From Pogonophryne albipinna (taxonomy: Eukaryota; Chordata; Actinopteri; Perciformes; Artedidraconidae), in assembly GCA_028583405.1 (NCBI GenBank), contig CM053248.1, positions 21,879,139 to 21,943,138 on the forward strand: a DNA stretch of 64,000 nucleotides. The letters run 5' to 3'. The notes under the pieces are model-generated. The model was not told the origin of the DNA and searched no databases. It saw only the letters and a program-made list of their open reading frames with translations. Made by a program: the position numbers and the translations under genes. Shown piece by piece: positions 21,077-32,019 of the stretch (the first letter of the stretch is position 1; each line of letters opens with the position of its first letter).

Positions 21077-22203
21077 CAGCGGCAGGTATGTATTGTTCCC
21101 AGCCTTTGTCCCCTCATGGAAAATATTCATGTTATGCTATATTCCAGGGACGGCGATGCGCCATTACGCATGGCGCAATAGGCATGGGATATTATCTGAG
21201 CAGGTGTGTCTGTGCTTCTAGTACCGGGCGGACCCAGTGGGGCGCAGACTACATCATGCTTCGCCCTTAACCCAATAGCGATAGCCTTAGAGGGCGAAGC
21301 CATATACGAAATAGAACTGAAGTTACCTACTGTCAGACCCGGCGTCATGGGTGGGCGTCATGGGGCCGGCCCGCCCATCCAGGATTTGGGCCCGCTGTTT
21401 TAATCAGGGCTGAATACCACATTTTTATTGTTTTATTATTATGTTTATTGTTTTTATTTGTAGGGCTTTGTCCTAATATTTATTTTTGTATTAGTTTAAT
21501 ATAATTTTTTTATTTTGCTAGGAAATTCTGAATGAAAGGCTGCGCGCAAGACTGGTTTTTCGCTGGGTTGAGTCGTGTGGGTTTTTGAGTGAGATGCGGC
21601 ACAGCAGCCTGTCAGTTAGTTTACTCTTGCTAGTGGTTCACGAAAGGAATATGGCAACTCAGCGCCAGATGCAGGCACATTAGAAGAAACCAGTTAGGCC
21701 TACGTACCAACGAGCAAGCAAGTCAGCTGGCAATCAATTATATTTTGAAGAGAAATGTACTCTCAAGCCGGCTCTCTCACAATCTCCTGCTCTGTGCGCA
21801 AGCAGACTGCTGCACAGGCTCTCTGCCTCGCTCAATCTCTCTCTCTCCCTTTCTCTCCATCGCTCAACCTCACTCCACCTCTCCACCCTGTGTGCGCTCA
21901 AGTTTGCCTGCTTGCTTGCCCAAGTTGGCACAGCGTTACAAATGTGCCACAAACCAACCAATGGATAGGCTACATAAGACCGTCAACAGCCTTATGGCAA
22001 CCTAAAACCCCTCTCTTTCAACAATTCACGAGCGGCTTCACGAGCGGCTCCCCCCCCCCCCCGTTGACAATTCAGATTTCCCGGGAAATGTAAGTGTCGT
22101 GGTGGGCGCTGGTAAATCAAATGCCCGCCCAGAGATGTATGTCTGCCGCCGGGTCTGCCTACTGTAACTCCAGCTTCTATTAGTATTGGCGTAGCCCTCT
22201 AAT
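21077..22203. repeat. DIRS terminal repeat region, interrupted
   Basis: ACCCAATAGCGATAGCCTTA followed by GAGGGCGAAGCC (about 21271-21302) and, across the nested hAT at 21334-22157, AACTCCAGCTTCTATTAGTA then TTGGCGTAGCCCTCT form a near-palindrome around GTTACCTACTGTAAC. This AATAGCGATAGCCTTAGAGG end sequence, followed by an inverted continuation, resembles DIRS inverted terminal and internal complementary repeats. The same sequence recurs at 30897-30926 and 31519-31567. Confidence 0.6.
21334..22157. mobile_element. hAT element with 8-bp duplication CCTACTGT
   Basis: The ends CAGACCCGGCGTCATGGGTG and, inverted, CAGACCCGGCGGCAGACATA mark an 824-bp element. CCTACTGT flanks it at 21326-21333 and 22158-22165. 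It splits the DIRS terminal palindrome. The interior is non-coding, with a CT-rich stretch and a poly-C run near 22050. Confidence 0.92.
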
Positions 22204-22605
22204 GGCTCGTTTCCACTGCAGCGGGTAGCTCGCTTTAAGCGTGCCGAGCCGTGCGGGCAGGGGCGGCGCCAGGGGGGAGCTAGGGGGTGCTGAAGCACCC
22301 CCCAGGATTACCAAAGCACCCCCTAAGCACCCCCAAGAAATATGTGTTATTTTTCATTTTTTTCTAAAATTATTATTATTATTTTTATTAAATTAAATCA
22401 GAAAAATTATTGATTACATCAATGCAAATGTGAAACAAACAAATGTTTGACCAAAGACATAAAGCCAACACAGGTGATATGATTAGGCCAATGGCCAGCA
22501 CCCATTAGATTTTTGACCTACCCATAGGCTAAATTACTTTGTGACACTTGAGTGACTTCCTGTTAGCTGGAGCCCCAAATTATTTGCTAACAGCAAAGTG
22601 ACAAA

Positions 22606-22710
22606 TGGATCGTTTTTTTGTCCTTAAACGTCCACGTGTGGACACTCAATCAAAACCAACTGAAAGCGAGAGGGATTCTGCACATAATAGGCCTCGTGAG
22701 TACAAGTAGC
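22606..22710 (+). pseudogene. Possible first exon of the hAT transposase
   Basis: The ATG at 22606 opens MDRFFVLKRPRVDTQSKPTE and closes after about 34 codons. A short MDRFLxxKRxR start placed shortly inside the left terminus is common in fish ZMYM-type hAT proteins, where the next exon carries the TTF zinc finger. I could not find that next exon, so the assignment rests on position and this short motif. Confidence 0.35.
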
Positions 22711-23694
22711 TTACTTCTGGGTCTCTGTGTTTCATTCAAGCTCTGCTCTGTGTGTGTGTGGTACGAGCCATTTTGTGTGCGTGCACAAGCGAGCGAGAGA
22801 GAGACCTCGCGCACCGGTGGGTATCTACCGGAGATCGTTGTGATTAGCATCTGGTGCTAGCTAGCCAAGCTAACGGATATAAGGAGCTATTTCAACAACA
22901 AGGTGGAGGGAGAACTCTCTCCTGTCAGACTGAGAGTCTCAGATAACCTCAACTCAGGTGAAGTAAAGGACTCTCAGTGTTTAGATAGTTAACTTTAGTC
23001 TAGTTATCTCAGTGGGTCTCAAACGGTTTGTTTTAAAAGGGGAGTGATTTGTAAAATATCTATAAAGAAATAGAAAATCTGTTTACAGTTCAGTTTCATA
23101 TGGGTGTTGAGAGATGTATCCATAGATCTCTTCATTTTGCTCTCAAAGTGCACCAGATTGATGCTTTTAACTTCAATATTTAAAAAAAATCTTCCCGGGG
23201 GAGCTGAGGACCCTCCTAGAGGAGGTGAGGTCCACTCCCCACTTGTAAAAATAGCACTTTACCCCTGCTTACACCTACAGATGTAGCACTCCAGATCAGA
23301 CTCACATGGGTGTGTCCCAGTCAAAAGCCCAGCGGATCCCAGTGGCTGGGGGTGTTGCCAAATTGCTAGAGGGCGTTGCCCAATTTCTCCATTTGTTCAA
23401 TTACAGGATTTAACCATGAGATGGCGCTTCATTCACAAATACACAAAGACAACTGGGTGTTGTAGAACTTAGTCTGTTTGCAATGTTTGCAGCTCTGCAG
23501 TTGTGTTTGCTGAATACTGTAGCATTTAATCACTTATTTGTTACTGTATGGTTTTCACAAGCTACTATAATGAAAAAACATCAATATTTTAGATCAAATA
23601 AAGTATATAGTTTGCTTTATGCAGTATATTTCTTGTAATATTGTTGGGGTGTTTTTACACAGTACAGTAGATTGAAGTAAATCAACTTATACAT

Positions 23695-23765
23695 TAAGAT
23701 AAGATAAGATGGACCTTTATTAATCCCGTGGGGAAATTCAGTAGTTCAAACAGCAACAGGGTGAG
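23695..23765 (-). repeat. Non-LTR retroelement 3' tail, inverse orientation
   Basis: AAGATAAGATAAGATGGACC followed by TTTATTAATCCCGTGGGGAA is the inverse of the conserved fish LINE/SINE 3' end. Only the tail is clear; the 5' portion is not recognised. Confidence 0.6.
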
Positions 23766-24145
23766 AGTGAAAAACAGCACAGATTCACACAGATTAATAA
23801 AATCAAAAATAAGATGAGCGATAAAAATAATAATGAGAAACTATGAAATAAGAAATGAATAAAACTAAAATGTAATTATCATATCATATATTATAATGTA
23901 TTGTATTATTAAGTAATATCATACATTAACCCCATTATAGCAGATGCCACATTGAATGGATGAACACATTTATGCATCAATAATTATAACAGAGTATTTC
24001 TAAATACAAGTTGTAAAAATACTTATATGTATTTAATATTAACCCTTTGGAGTCGACCGTCACGCCGGCGTGATCAGATCACATGACCTGTTCAAGCCGG
24101 TGCCGCATAAAAACAACAGTCCGGACAACATTGCCGTGTCTGTCA

Positions 24146-24575
24146 AAAGTACTGGCTTGAAACTATATCCCAGTCTTTGTTTCATGCAAAAAGACCCAGT
24201 AAACACGGAGATACGATGATATAAAGTTAATACATTTCAAAAGTATGAAAAATGGAAGCACATATTTGAATATCTTCGCCGTATTTGATAATTTTACGAA
24301 ACGGAAAATACTGGAAACTTTAGATCCTGCTCAACAGGATGTATATGTGTATTTCTGTCGAAAGTACTGGCTTGAAACTATATGCCAGTCTTTGTTTCAT
24401 GCAAAAAGACCCAATAAACACGGAGATACGATGATATAAAGTTAATACAGATATATTTCAGAAGTATGAATAATGGAAGCACATATTTTAATATCTTTAC
24501 CGTATTTTATCATTTTACGAAACGGAAAATACTGGAAACTGTAGATTCTGCTCAACAGGATGTATTTACCAGGGA
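24146..24575. repeat. Tandem pair of 215-bp units in the piggyBac-like element
   Basis: AAAGTACTGGCTTGAAACTA begins at 24146 and again at 24361. The copies share GCAAAAAGACCCARTAAACA, GGAGATACGATGATATAAAG and ACGAAACGGAAAATACTGG in the same order. The 64-codon frame across it shows no known domain. Confidence 0.85.
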
Positions 24576-24783
24576 GGGGGTGAGGTAATCAGGTAAACGG
24601 AGTGATACGAAACGAGACGAAAAGAGACGAAGAGGGACGGCGGGAACCGAAGAGAGACGGCGGGAAATGGAGAGAGACGAAGATATACGAAGACAGCCGG
24701 CGAGAGACGAAGAGAGACGGCGGGAGACTGCGATTGAAGTAAAGTGACAGACAAACATTGAGAATTTAGATATAGTTAGATAG

Positions 24784-26142
24784 CAGCGACGTGCGGTCAG
24801 GGGAGGCAGGTGAGGCAGAGCCTCACTTGTCATTCTCCAATGTAACGGAAAAAAAGAATAATAATACAAATAATAATAATAATAAAATGTGTCCACTGAT
24901 CTGTGTTGTAAATGTGATTTCTGTATGATTCCAATCGCTTTTTATAGTAAAAATCGGCTAATTTGCCGAGCTCCGCTACAACTACGGGGAGCGATGAGAT
25001 TGAGAAGTGAGGCAGGGACGAGCTCTGCCTCACAGAAGCCCACAGTAACTTGCTGGAGCGCGGGCACTAATTTAGCGCGGGCACTTATTTTGTGAGCGCG
25101 CTCAAGCCAGTTACTGTGTGGTGAGGTGAGGCACAGATGAGCTCTGCCTCACCTCAGAATGTGTCACCCCACAGAAACTGTCTGGAAAGCGGGCCCTAAG
25201 CGCATGCCTGCACCATCTCACTGTATGTCACCAATGTAATGTTTGTAGATCCCTTTATTACATTTATCCTCGCCATCCATAGTCTCTAAATAACTTATTT
25301 CACGTATATATGATATTTAAGCTCGCTGGTCTCATCATACAACGGCAATGAAAAAAGCACCAGGGGAGGCAGCCACAACCTCTGCCGCACTGAAGGGGGC
25401 GCAAGTGAGCCCACAGGTTCTTGTTGCTACTGTTGTTCTACGCAGAGACGAAAACAACAAACTAGACTTTTGAAACTACAGGAAGATAAGGAGGACTTTT
25501 ACAAAACAGTAATAAAGATTGTTGTCCAGGAGGATAGCATGGACTTCATCTTCAAGTCAAGGTAAGACCACATTTGTAATGAAAATTGGATCTTACTAAG
25601 AGAGAACAATCCAATATTTAGATGTTGGGTATCCTTTTGTTGAACGGTCTGTTTAAAATGAATCGAAGCATCAGACTAAAAAAGCTTTTGAAAATAACAG
25701 AATATTTCGATTAAAGGTGGGGTAGGTAAGTTTGAGAAACCGGCACGATATACACTTTTTGTTATATTCCATGGAATGCTCTTAACATCCCGATAGCAAT
25801 GAATATCTGAAGTGCTTTGACAAAAAATACATAAAAACATTTAATCTGTGGAAGCCGTAGTACTGTAAAAAGCACGACCACTCATTTTAGCCGGCCCGGC
25901 TAAAATAACCTGCCTGTCAGCCTTCCATCTGTGCACAAACTTATCTCGTGCCCTCATTGGTCATGTGCGCGTTCGTGTGTGTTGGAGGAGGGGCTGTGTA
26001 TTTTCAAATTCTAGCGCACTCGAGCTGGTTTCTCCAAAATTACCTACCCCGCCACCTTTAAGGTCAAAATATATAATATTTGTAAATCTGACTCTGAAAG
26101 AGTCAGTGCCTCACCAGCCATGAACCTCACCGCACGTCACTG
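24784..26142. mobile_element. hAT element with 8-bp duplication TTAGATAG
   Basis: The termini are CAGCGACGTGCGGTCAGGGG and the right end CACCGCACGTCACTG. TTAGATAG occurs at 24776-24783 and 26143-26150. The subterminal GAGGCAGAGCCTCACTTG block recurs internally near 25015-25155 (GAGCTCTGCCTCAC). The 1359-bp element has no transposase and itself contains a TTAA-flanked MITE. Confidence 0.92.
25715..26057. mobile_element. TTAA-flanked MITE, deepest level of the nest
   Basis: TTAA at 25711-25714 and 26058-26061 flanks AGGTGGGGTAGGTAAGTTTG at the left and, inverted, AGGTGGCGGGGTAGGTAA at the right. It is 343 bp and non-coding. TTAA flanks allow a piggyBac- or Kolobok-mobilised MITE; the sequence alone does not decide. 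Confidence 0.85.
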
Positions 26143-27225
26143 TTAGATAGATTTAGAGTTTTGAAGATTCAACTATGATGAAGAGAACTCTGAACGTGAG
26201 TCAAGCTTTAAGCTTGTTTTTTGACATGGAGGAGGAGGAACCTGTGATGTTGCCCTCTGTGTCGTAGTTGACAGAAACCACTTTGAAGCGTGGCACAGAT
26301 AAAAACAGAAAAAACAGATTTTTGTACATAATGTGTATATATATATATTTGTATTATATTTATAATAACACTTTTGCCTTATCAGAATGAAATCCCATGC
26401 TACCTCAATCAAACTTTCACATTATCATAGTGACATCCCATGTATATATTTCCAGCTTTTAAATGGTTTCGTTGTGTATGTTTGTGTTACCTATATGAAA
26501 AATAATATCATTTTCAAAATCTGTTTTTACGTTTTTTTTTGTGATTTTGTGTCCAAAATGTTCATATAGTATCTCAACGTGAAAGAAATAACTATCAGGT
26601 TATATAGGTGAGGTTGTCCTTAAAAAAAGATACCAAACATTGACATGCCAAACATTTCTTAATGGGGTTTAGTAAGACAAATCAAAAGTATGTGAAAACG
26701 GCCAAATTAGCCCAGGACTCCAAAGGGTTAATAACATAATGATTAATTTCAGATGATAATACTTTTCGGGGTTAGGACCGGTCTGACAGCGCTTAGCTCT
26801 CTGCTGCAGAGAAGATCACTGCTCTAAACAAAGTCAAAAATCCTACATCCAAACGAAATAAATATAATTAATTATGATGAATACGTTAAGTCTTGTTCAT
26901 TGTTTTTCACTTTTATTAAATGTTTGATATTTCCGGTGGAAATGGTGGACTATCGGACATTCAAAATGCAGCATATTTTCACTCTTACACACATATATTC
27001 TCCTTTTACATACATACATTTTCACTCTTACACACGTATATATTTACACTCACACATTCATACATTTTGCTCTCATATTATCATATTTCAATGCACACAT
27101 TCATACATTGTCACTCACACATTCATGCATTTTGTTCTCATATTCATACATTTTGCTCTCATGCGAAATCTACTAAAACAAAGTATGTCATGGTAGTGCT
27201 CAGCTGTTAAACACAAAAGTGTATC

Positions 27226-27295
27226 TTAAGGGCTGTAAATATAATAAGCCTGTTGTAAATTTTAGACACAGGCTTATTATATTTACAGCCCTTAA
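27226..27295. other. Perfect 27-bp inverted repeat with 16-nt loop
   Basis: The arms 27226-27252 and 27269-27295 are exact reverse complements, beginning TTAAGGGCTGTAAATATAAT. The loop is 27253-27268. Extended mismatch-free arms in this otherwise decayed region suggest recent origin. It could be a minimal transposon remnant, a foldback deletion product or a structured RNA element; no flanking duplication was identified. Confidence 0.9.
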
Positions 27296-27999
27296 TAACA
27301 TTCATTTTCTGGACTCAAAGTGTTTCTTGGCCGTTTTCTTTGTTCCAAGCAAACGAGTGCTTTTTGTTTTGAAATCACTTCCGCGAGTTTCGCGGGCCTC
27401 CCCCCTCGCTCCACTGACCATTAGACCATTTAGTAAGGTAAAAAGCAAAAGGGCAAAAATGCCTCTCAGACGCTCTTCTGTTTACTTTTAAACAAATGGT
27501 CCGTAGATACACAGACTCATATAGCCTATGTATGTATACTGTAAGGAGAATGTATGTGCGTGAGAGGACCAGTATGAATTACGGCATAGAAATATGCGAA
27601 CACAAACAGACTGGGGGTTGGGAGATCACAAGGGTGGGTGGGGGGGGAAGAGCTGTGGAATGTGACCCTTGGGAGAATTCCTCCACACATTCCGATGGCC
27701 AATTCGTTTTAAACAAAGAGTTCGCAACACAGGACAGCATAGGCAACATGGGGGCTGGGGGCTGGTGAACGGTCTGGTCAATGTTTGTAAACACAATCCC
27801 CAGGATGTGTCCTAATCAAACCAAAAGAGAAAATGCAGATATCATTCTCTCTCTCGACTCGCTGGTATCTCGAGCTGAGCGCTCATTGGTGTTCATACTG
27901 CTCACAGGCTGGGCTGCTGTGTATATCTAGTGTATTCATACTGTACCCCTCCTCACTGTTTATTCATCATTCAACAATTTACACCTTCCTTTTTTCCAG

Positions 28000-28157
28000 T
28001 CAAGAGGTTGAAAAAGATTGAGTCCTATGTTTCCAATTGGTTCCCAATACTGAACATTGACCAGTGGCATAAGATCAGGAGCCGGGTAAATGAGAGACTG
28101 AGGAGCCGACGAAAAACAGATCCCGAAATAGCTCATCCTGGTTTCCGCAGCAGATAG
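28000..28157 (+). CDS. Possible 3' coding exon of unknown protein
   Basis: CTTCCTTTTTTCCAG is a strong splice acceptor ending at 27999. From 28000 one frame encodes about 51 residues, including KRLKKIESYVSNWFPILNID and QWHKIRSRVNERLRSRRKTD, then stops at TAG (28155-28157). An AATAAA signal lies at about 28193. The product would be basic and mostly helical. I recognise no family. It lies within the large hAT, but whether it belongs to that element, an older insertion or a captured host exon is unknown. A related acceptor-like stretch (inverse of TTTACACCTTCCTTTTTTCC) is repeated near 28479-28500 on the other strand. No upstream exon was identified, so expression is uncertain. Confidence 0.3.
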
Positions 28158-28596
28158 GCCTTCAGTATGGTGTCTGTTATGTCAGTTATTTTAAATAAAA
28201 CGGTGAAAACTGAACTTGAAAACTGTTTCCTCTTTTTATTTTATTTATTATTTTCGGGACGGGGAGACGTGGGGAGACGTGTGTGATTAAAAATTAATTT
28301 GCAGAAATGTAAAGTGATAACTAAGCTAACTAAGTTCTATTCATATTCTTGACGGGAAGAGCAGTGTAAATGGGTGGCCATATGCATTTGAAAAGCAATA
28401 TAAATCACACAGTTATTATACAATAGGCTATAAAAGCACCATCGATAACCATTACCTTTATCCAATTCAAACTTTGGACGGGAAAAAAGGAAGGTGTAAA
28501 TGGTTGGGCTATACTGTAGGCCTACTGTATACATACAAAGGCCATTCAAGCTAGAGTTCTTCTGGAAATGTTCACATCAGGCACCTTCAAGTTAAA

Positions 28597-29061
28597 CAAT
28601 ACTACAGTAAACAATTAACACAGTAAATTATGTGGATTAAACCACATTTATTTCGTTAAAAATAAACGAAATATGATTTTGTTTGAATGATTAAATGTCA
28701 TCAGGCAGCTTCAAGTTAAACAATCAGGTGCACACTTTAATGTGCCGCCACCTCCGGAGTCGGCTTGACTCGGTTTAAAGAATGCACAAATGTGTTTAAT
28801 CGTTAATGTCAGATATGTACTAAGTAGCCTAAATACATTTGTTCCTGCTCAAGATTAGATTCAACTTTATTGTTATTGCACATATTGCAGGTACTGAGAC
28901 AACGAAATGCAATTTAGCTTCTAACCAGGGGTGCAACAAGCAGCGAAAGGTAATGTGCACAATACTACAGTAAACAATTAACACAGTAAATTATGTGGAT
29001 TAAACCACATTTATTTCGTTAAAAAGAAACGAAATATGATTTTGTTTGAATGATTAAATGT
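28597..29061. repeat. 102-bp direct repeats around a LINE tail
   Basis: Positions 28597-28698 and 28960-29061 are nearly identical (CAATACTACAGTAAACAATT to TTTGAATGATTAAATGT, one difference seen). Between them, 28855-28950 is an inverse LINE 3' tail (TTCAACTTTATTGTTATTGC and GACAACGAAATGCAATTTAG). The arms are too long for a target duplication, so a segment duplication is more likely. Confidence 0.75.
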
Positions 29062-29219
29062 AGGGTGAATTGCCCTAATGTGGGACATTTTTGCATTTCA
29101 GACTTCGGGAATATATTGCGATATGAAGCCGATACAATACATCAAAATCCAGTACCATTCCGAAATCCCCAGTAATATTAGACACTAATAATACAGTAAA
29201 CTATTAACACTGTACATAT

Positions 29220-29500
29220 TATTGTTTGCCCGTGGGATTAGGATGATCGGTAGTGAGAGCGCTGCATTTTCCTCAGGTCGGATGTGATATAAAAACAAAG
29301 CGATTATTTTTGTTGTTGTAAACTCACGTGGATTAAATTTAGTGCATTAATTTCAACTCGCGAACATATGATACATTAAATGATCGTGAGGATGATGATT
29401 GAAAATCGTTTGTTTGAGCCGGGATGCATTTCCTGATCTAAAAACATAGCGATGGTTTTGTACTTACACCTACGTGAATTAAACATTATTTTGTTAAATA
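29220..29500. repeat. Subterminal hAT block shared with 36640-36950
   Basis: Shared stretches include CGGATGTGATATAAAAACAA, CGAACATATGATACATTAAA and TGATCGTGAGGATGATGATT, in the same order and orientation at 36640-36950. The block belongs to the hAT at 22258 and identifies a related fragment at the second site. Confidence 0.75.
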
Positions 29501-30721
29501 AAAACATGGTGATGTTTAGTAAATGATTACATGTCTCTTATTTAGCACAGAATATGATCCTATCCGTGACATATGGATCTTAACAAATATCCGCTATATC
29601 AGATACCTGTAGATCTATCAGCTGTTTATTTCACATGAGTTCCAGTGTGGCAGCTTTTTAATCACGGCTCCCCCTGGTGGATCCATGATCCATTGCAGCT
29701 GGTTTCATTATAATTAAATGTATTTATCAAGGGGGCGTTTCAAATCCTGCGGGGGTTTTTCCTTTTCAGCAGGGGCCCACCCCGTGCCGATCACGGACCC
29801 GCACGGGTAGGCGTCTGAAATGAAGCGCTACATCTGTATATGCCGTGAACTGATTACCGAGCCTTCATTGTAACAGTCGCGGGTACACTGTGTGTGCGTG
29901 TGGGGAGTGTTGCAGTAGAAAATTCAACTGTAGCGCTGGTGCATTAATAGGAAACCCTTAATGTTTGAGCACCCTCTATGAAACGTCAAGCTACCCCACA
30001 GCACCCCCTAGAGAAAATCTCTGGCGCCGCCACTGCGTGCGGGGCCCGTTTTTGGTTGCGTTTCCACTTGGCCTAGTACCGGCTAGCGGGTCCTAATTCA
30101 CAGTTTTTCTGGCCCCATAAAATCGTGGTTCTAGGGCCAGGAACAACCAGGCTGAGTCGGGCTGAGTATGCTAAACTAGAGAGAGAATCGCTGGCAAGGG
30201 GGCTACAACTACAACAAGATGAACATATTTTACCGTGATTTAATTGTAATACATGTTTCAAAATGATGCCGAAGTAACAACATACTGATACCGGTTAGTA
30301 AAAACCATGAATTAATGCTTTGACAAGTAATGCGTGTTTTCTAAATGGAGCTTGGCTAAGCTAACGTTATATATGCTCCGACCGTCCACACTCACAACAA
30401 CGGCCTATACAGACATAAATAAACCAGCGACTGTATTCGCCATGACAGGCAGGCAGTCTGTGGTTTGTACTTGTTTAACTTTTGTCTAGTTTCTGAACAG
30501 ATATGAAGAGCTGTGAGCTCTGAGTGCTAAGAGCTAACGGCTGTGTTGTTTTTCTGGGGCGCTCATTGAAGATGACGTCACGACTCCGCCTACACTGCGT
30601 TACTATAGTAACTACCCCAGTTCCGAAACTGTAATGGAAGCGCAGCATTAAAGTGAGCCGGGCCTAATAAGGCCTAACCAAAACGGGCAAGGCCGAGCGA
30701 GGCCTGCAGTGGAAACGCGCC

Positions 30722-31567
30722 AAAAGTGCTAGGCCCCACTGGCTCCACGAATAGCTGAAGAAAAGTTATTTTGTATGGGAGCAGATTGTCGGGCCTCCTT
30801 CCTATTTATACCGGAAGGGAGCCCGAGGGTGGGGCCCACCTTGCGGGTGCGTGGACTACAAGTGTTTCAGTGCTGCGCGGGTGCGCAGGGGGATTACCCA
30901 ATAGCGATAGCCTTAGAGGGCTACGCTAGGGCTGCACGATTTTGGGAAAAAATCTAATTGCGATTTTTCTGACAAATATTGCGATTGCGATTCGAATTGC
31001 GATATTTGTTTTTAAGCGACCCAACGGAAGTTTATTGTAAAATGCGGCCATAACTCCGGCTAGGAAGGTCGTATCAATGTGCTCCCGTCTCTAGCACCCC
31101 CGTAGCCCGAGCTACGAGTGAAAAATGTAAACTTACATGAAACTTCCGTTGGGTTGCTTTAAAGTCAAGCTTCAGTTTAAGATTCACTCTGTAATAGAAA
31201 CATGTGATGGAGCATGTAGGAAAGCTCCATTGGAAGCCATTTGGAAAGGGCAGGCACTTTCAAAAGCACTTGGCAGGTGATTGGATCAATCTGTCTATCA
31301 CCTTCTATCATGGGCTACTTCTGATTGATTAACAATGGCTGGTACATGTGGAGCACAGCACTTCTGATTGGTGTGGATGACTGACACACAATAGAAAATA
31401 AAAAAAATAGTAAAAAAATAAATATGTATGTTAAAAAAAATCGCAGGCTTTGCGATTTGATAATCGCATCATTTCAAATCGCGATTTCGATTTAAAATCG
31501 ATTAATCGTTCAGCCCTAGGCTACGCCAATACTCATAGAAGCTGGAGTTACAGTAGGTAACTTCAGG
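30722..31567. repeat. Second DIRS terminal repeat segment
   Basis: After the Harbinger-like element, GC-rich sequence leads to ACCCAATAGCGATAGCCTTA, then GAGGGCTACGC, and across a nested hAT to CAATACTCATAGAAGCTGGA and GTTACAGTAGGTAACTTCAG. This repeats the end sequence at 21271 and its palindromic continuation. The two copies may be the split terminal repeats of one DIRS element or ends of two. Confidence 0.55.
30927..31518. mobile_element. hAT element with 8-bp duplication GGCTACGC
   Basis: The ends TAGGGCTGCACGATTTTGGG and the right end TTAATCGTTCAGCCCTA are inverted. GGCTACGC is duplicated at 30919-30926 and 31519-31526. The 592-bp body contains GATTGCGATT-type subterminal repeats and is non-coding. 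A related member with the same tips lies at 38034-39121. Confidence 0.92.
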
Positions 31568-31689
31568 TTTCCTGTCTGTGTGTGTTCCCTCCTACCTGTT
31601 TGTCTGTGACTGTGTGTGTATTTTCAGTGTTATCTGCATGTGGGTCCTGCTTGCTTCGCTCACCCGTAACAGAACGAACCAACCAAAAG

Positions 31690-32019
31690 ATGGACCCAGC
31701 AGACAGCCTGTACGAGGTGACGTACAATTTAATGTGCTTTAAAAACGACTGTCGATATGCCTCCAGTAGTGAAGAGAGGCAGTCAATTATCTCAACGGCA
31801 CGCCAAGAAGTAACCTCAAGGCCCTGGTTAAAGGAGTTACTACCCGAGTGGGTGGAGGACTTTTTCGGTAGCTTTGAGGTCAAACCTGTTTCCCGGCCTG
31901 CTAGCCCCTGGCATGCTAGCCCCCTGCCGGCCACAGTTCCCAACAAGGCTCCTTTCAAGGACCCTTTCGCTGGGTCTCGTCTGGCCTTTGGAGGACCTCT
32001 GAGCCTCCTAAAGGCTTAA
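31690..32019 (+). CDS. Short gag-like ORF of the LTR element
   Basis: The ATG follows the LTR end and an AACGAACCAACCAAAAG leader, giving MDPADSLYEVTYNLMCFKND, then SSSEERQSIISTARQEVTSR and a proline-rich tail to TAA at 32017. The MDPAD start and position just after the LTR match the Gag start of fish gypsy elements (compare MDPAHS at 3197), but at 109 codons it lacks a capsid and zinc knuckle. A packaging or decoy role is speculation. The next frame opens at 32027, eight bases on, in another phase. Confidence 0.55.
   Translation: MDPADSLYEVTYNLMCFKNDCRYASSSEERQSIISTARQEVTSRPWLKELLPEWVEDFFGSFEVKPVSRPASPWHASPLPATVPNKAPFKDPFAGSRLAFGGPLSLLKA

Larger units (their letters stand above)
24043..26727. 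mobile_element. piggyBac-like element with TTAA duplication
   Basis: TTAA at 24039-24042 and 26728-26731 brackets CCCTTTGGAGTC at the left and its inverse GACTCCAAAGGG at the right. TTAA targets with CCCT-type tips characterise piggyBac. The 2.7-kb span contains a 1.36-kb hAT, so the element itself is about 1.3 kb and non-coding. It starts with a tandem pair of 215-bp units (24146 onward). It lies inside the hAT at 22258. Confidence 0.85.
22258..30035. mobile_element. Large hAT element, 8-bp duplication CGTGCGGG
   Basis: The left end CAGGGGCGGCGCCAGGGG and the right end CTGGCGCCGCCACTG are inverted. CGTGCGGG flanks both (22250-22257, 30036-30043), a perfect 8-bp duplication. The subterminal GGGGGTGCTGAAGCACCCCC and its counterpart near 29990 are further inverted blocks. 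The 7.8-kb span includes a 2.7-kb piggyBac-like insertion and non-LTR tails. A short start exon at 22606 suggests descent from an autonomous ZMYM-like hAT, but no catalytic domain is recognisable. A fragment of this family ends at position 113. Confidence 0.92.
22204..30721. mobile_element. DNA element with GTTTCCACTGCAG termini (Harbinger-like)
   Basis: The left end GGCTCGTTTCCACTGCAG and, inverted from 30721, GGCGCGTTTCCACTGCAGG are terminal inverted repeats. Once the inner hAT (22258-30035) is removed, about 0.74 kb remains. It includes a second internal copy of GCGTTTCCACTTGGCC near 30059 and an ATGACGTCA site near 30573. Such GTTTCCACTGC-ended elements in fish are usually classed with PIF/Harbinger-like MITEs. 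Target duplication could not be settled and no coding sequence remains. Confidence 0.65.
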
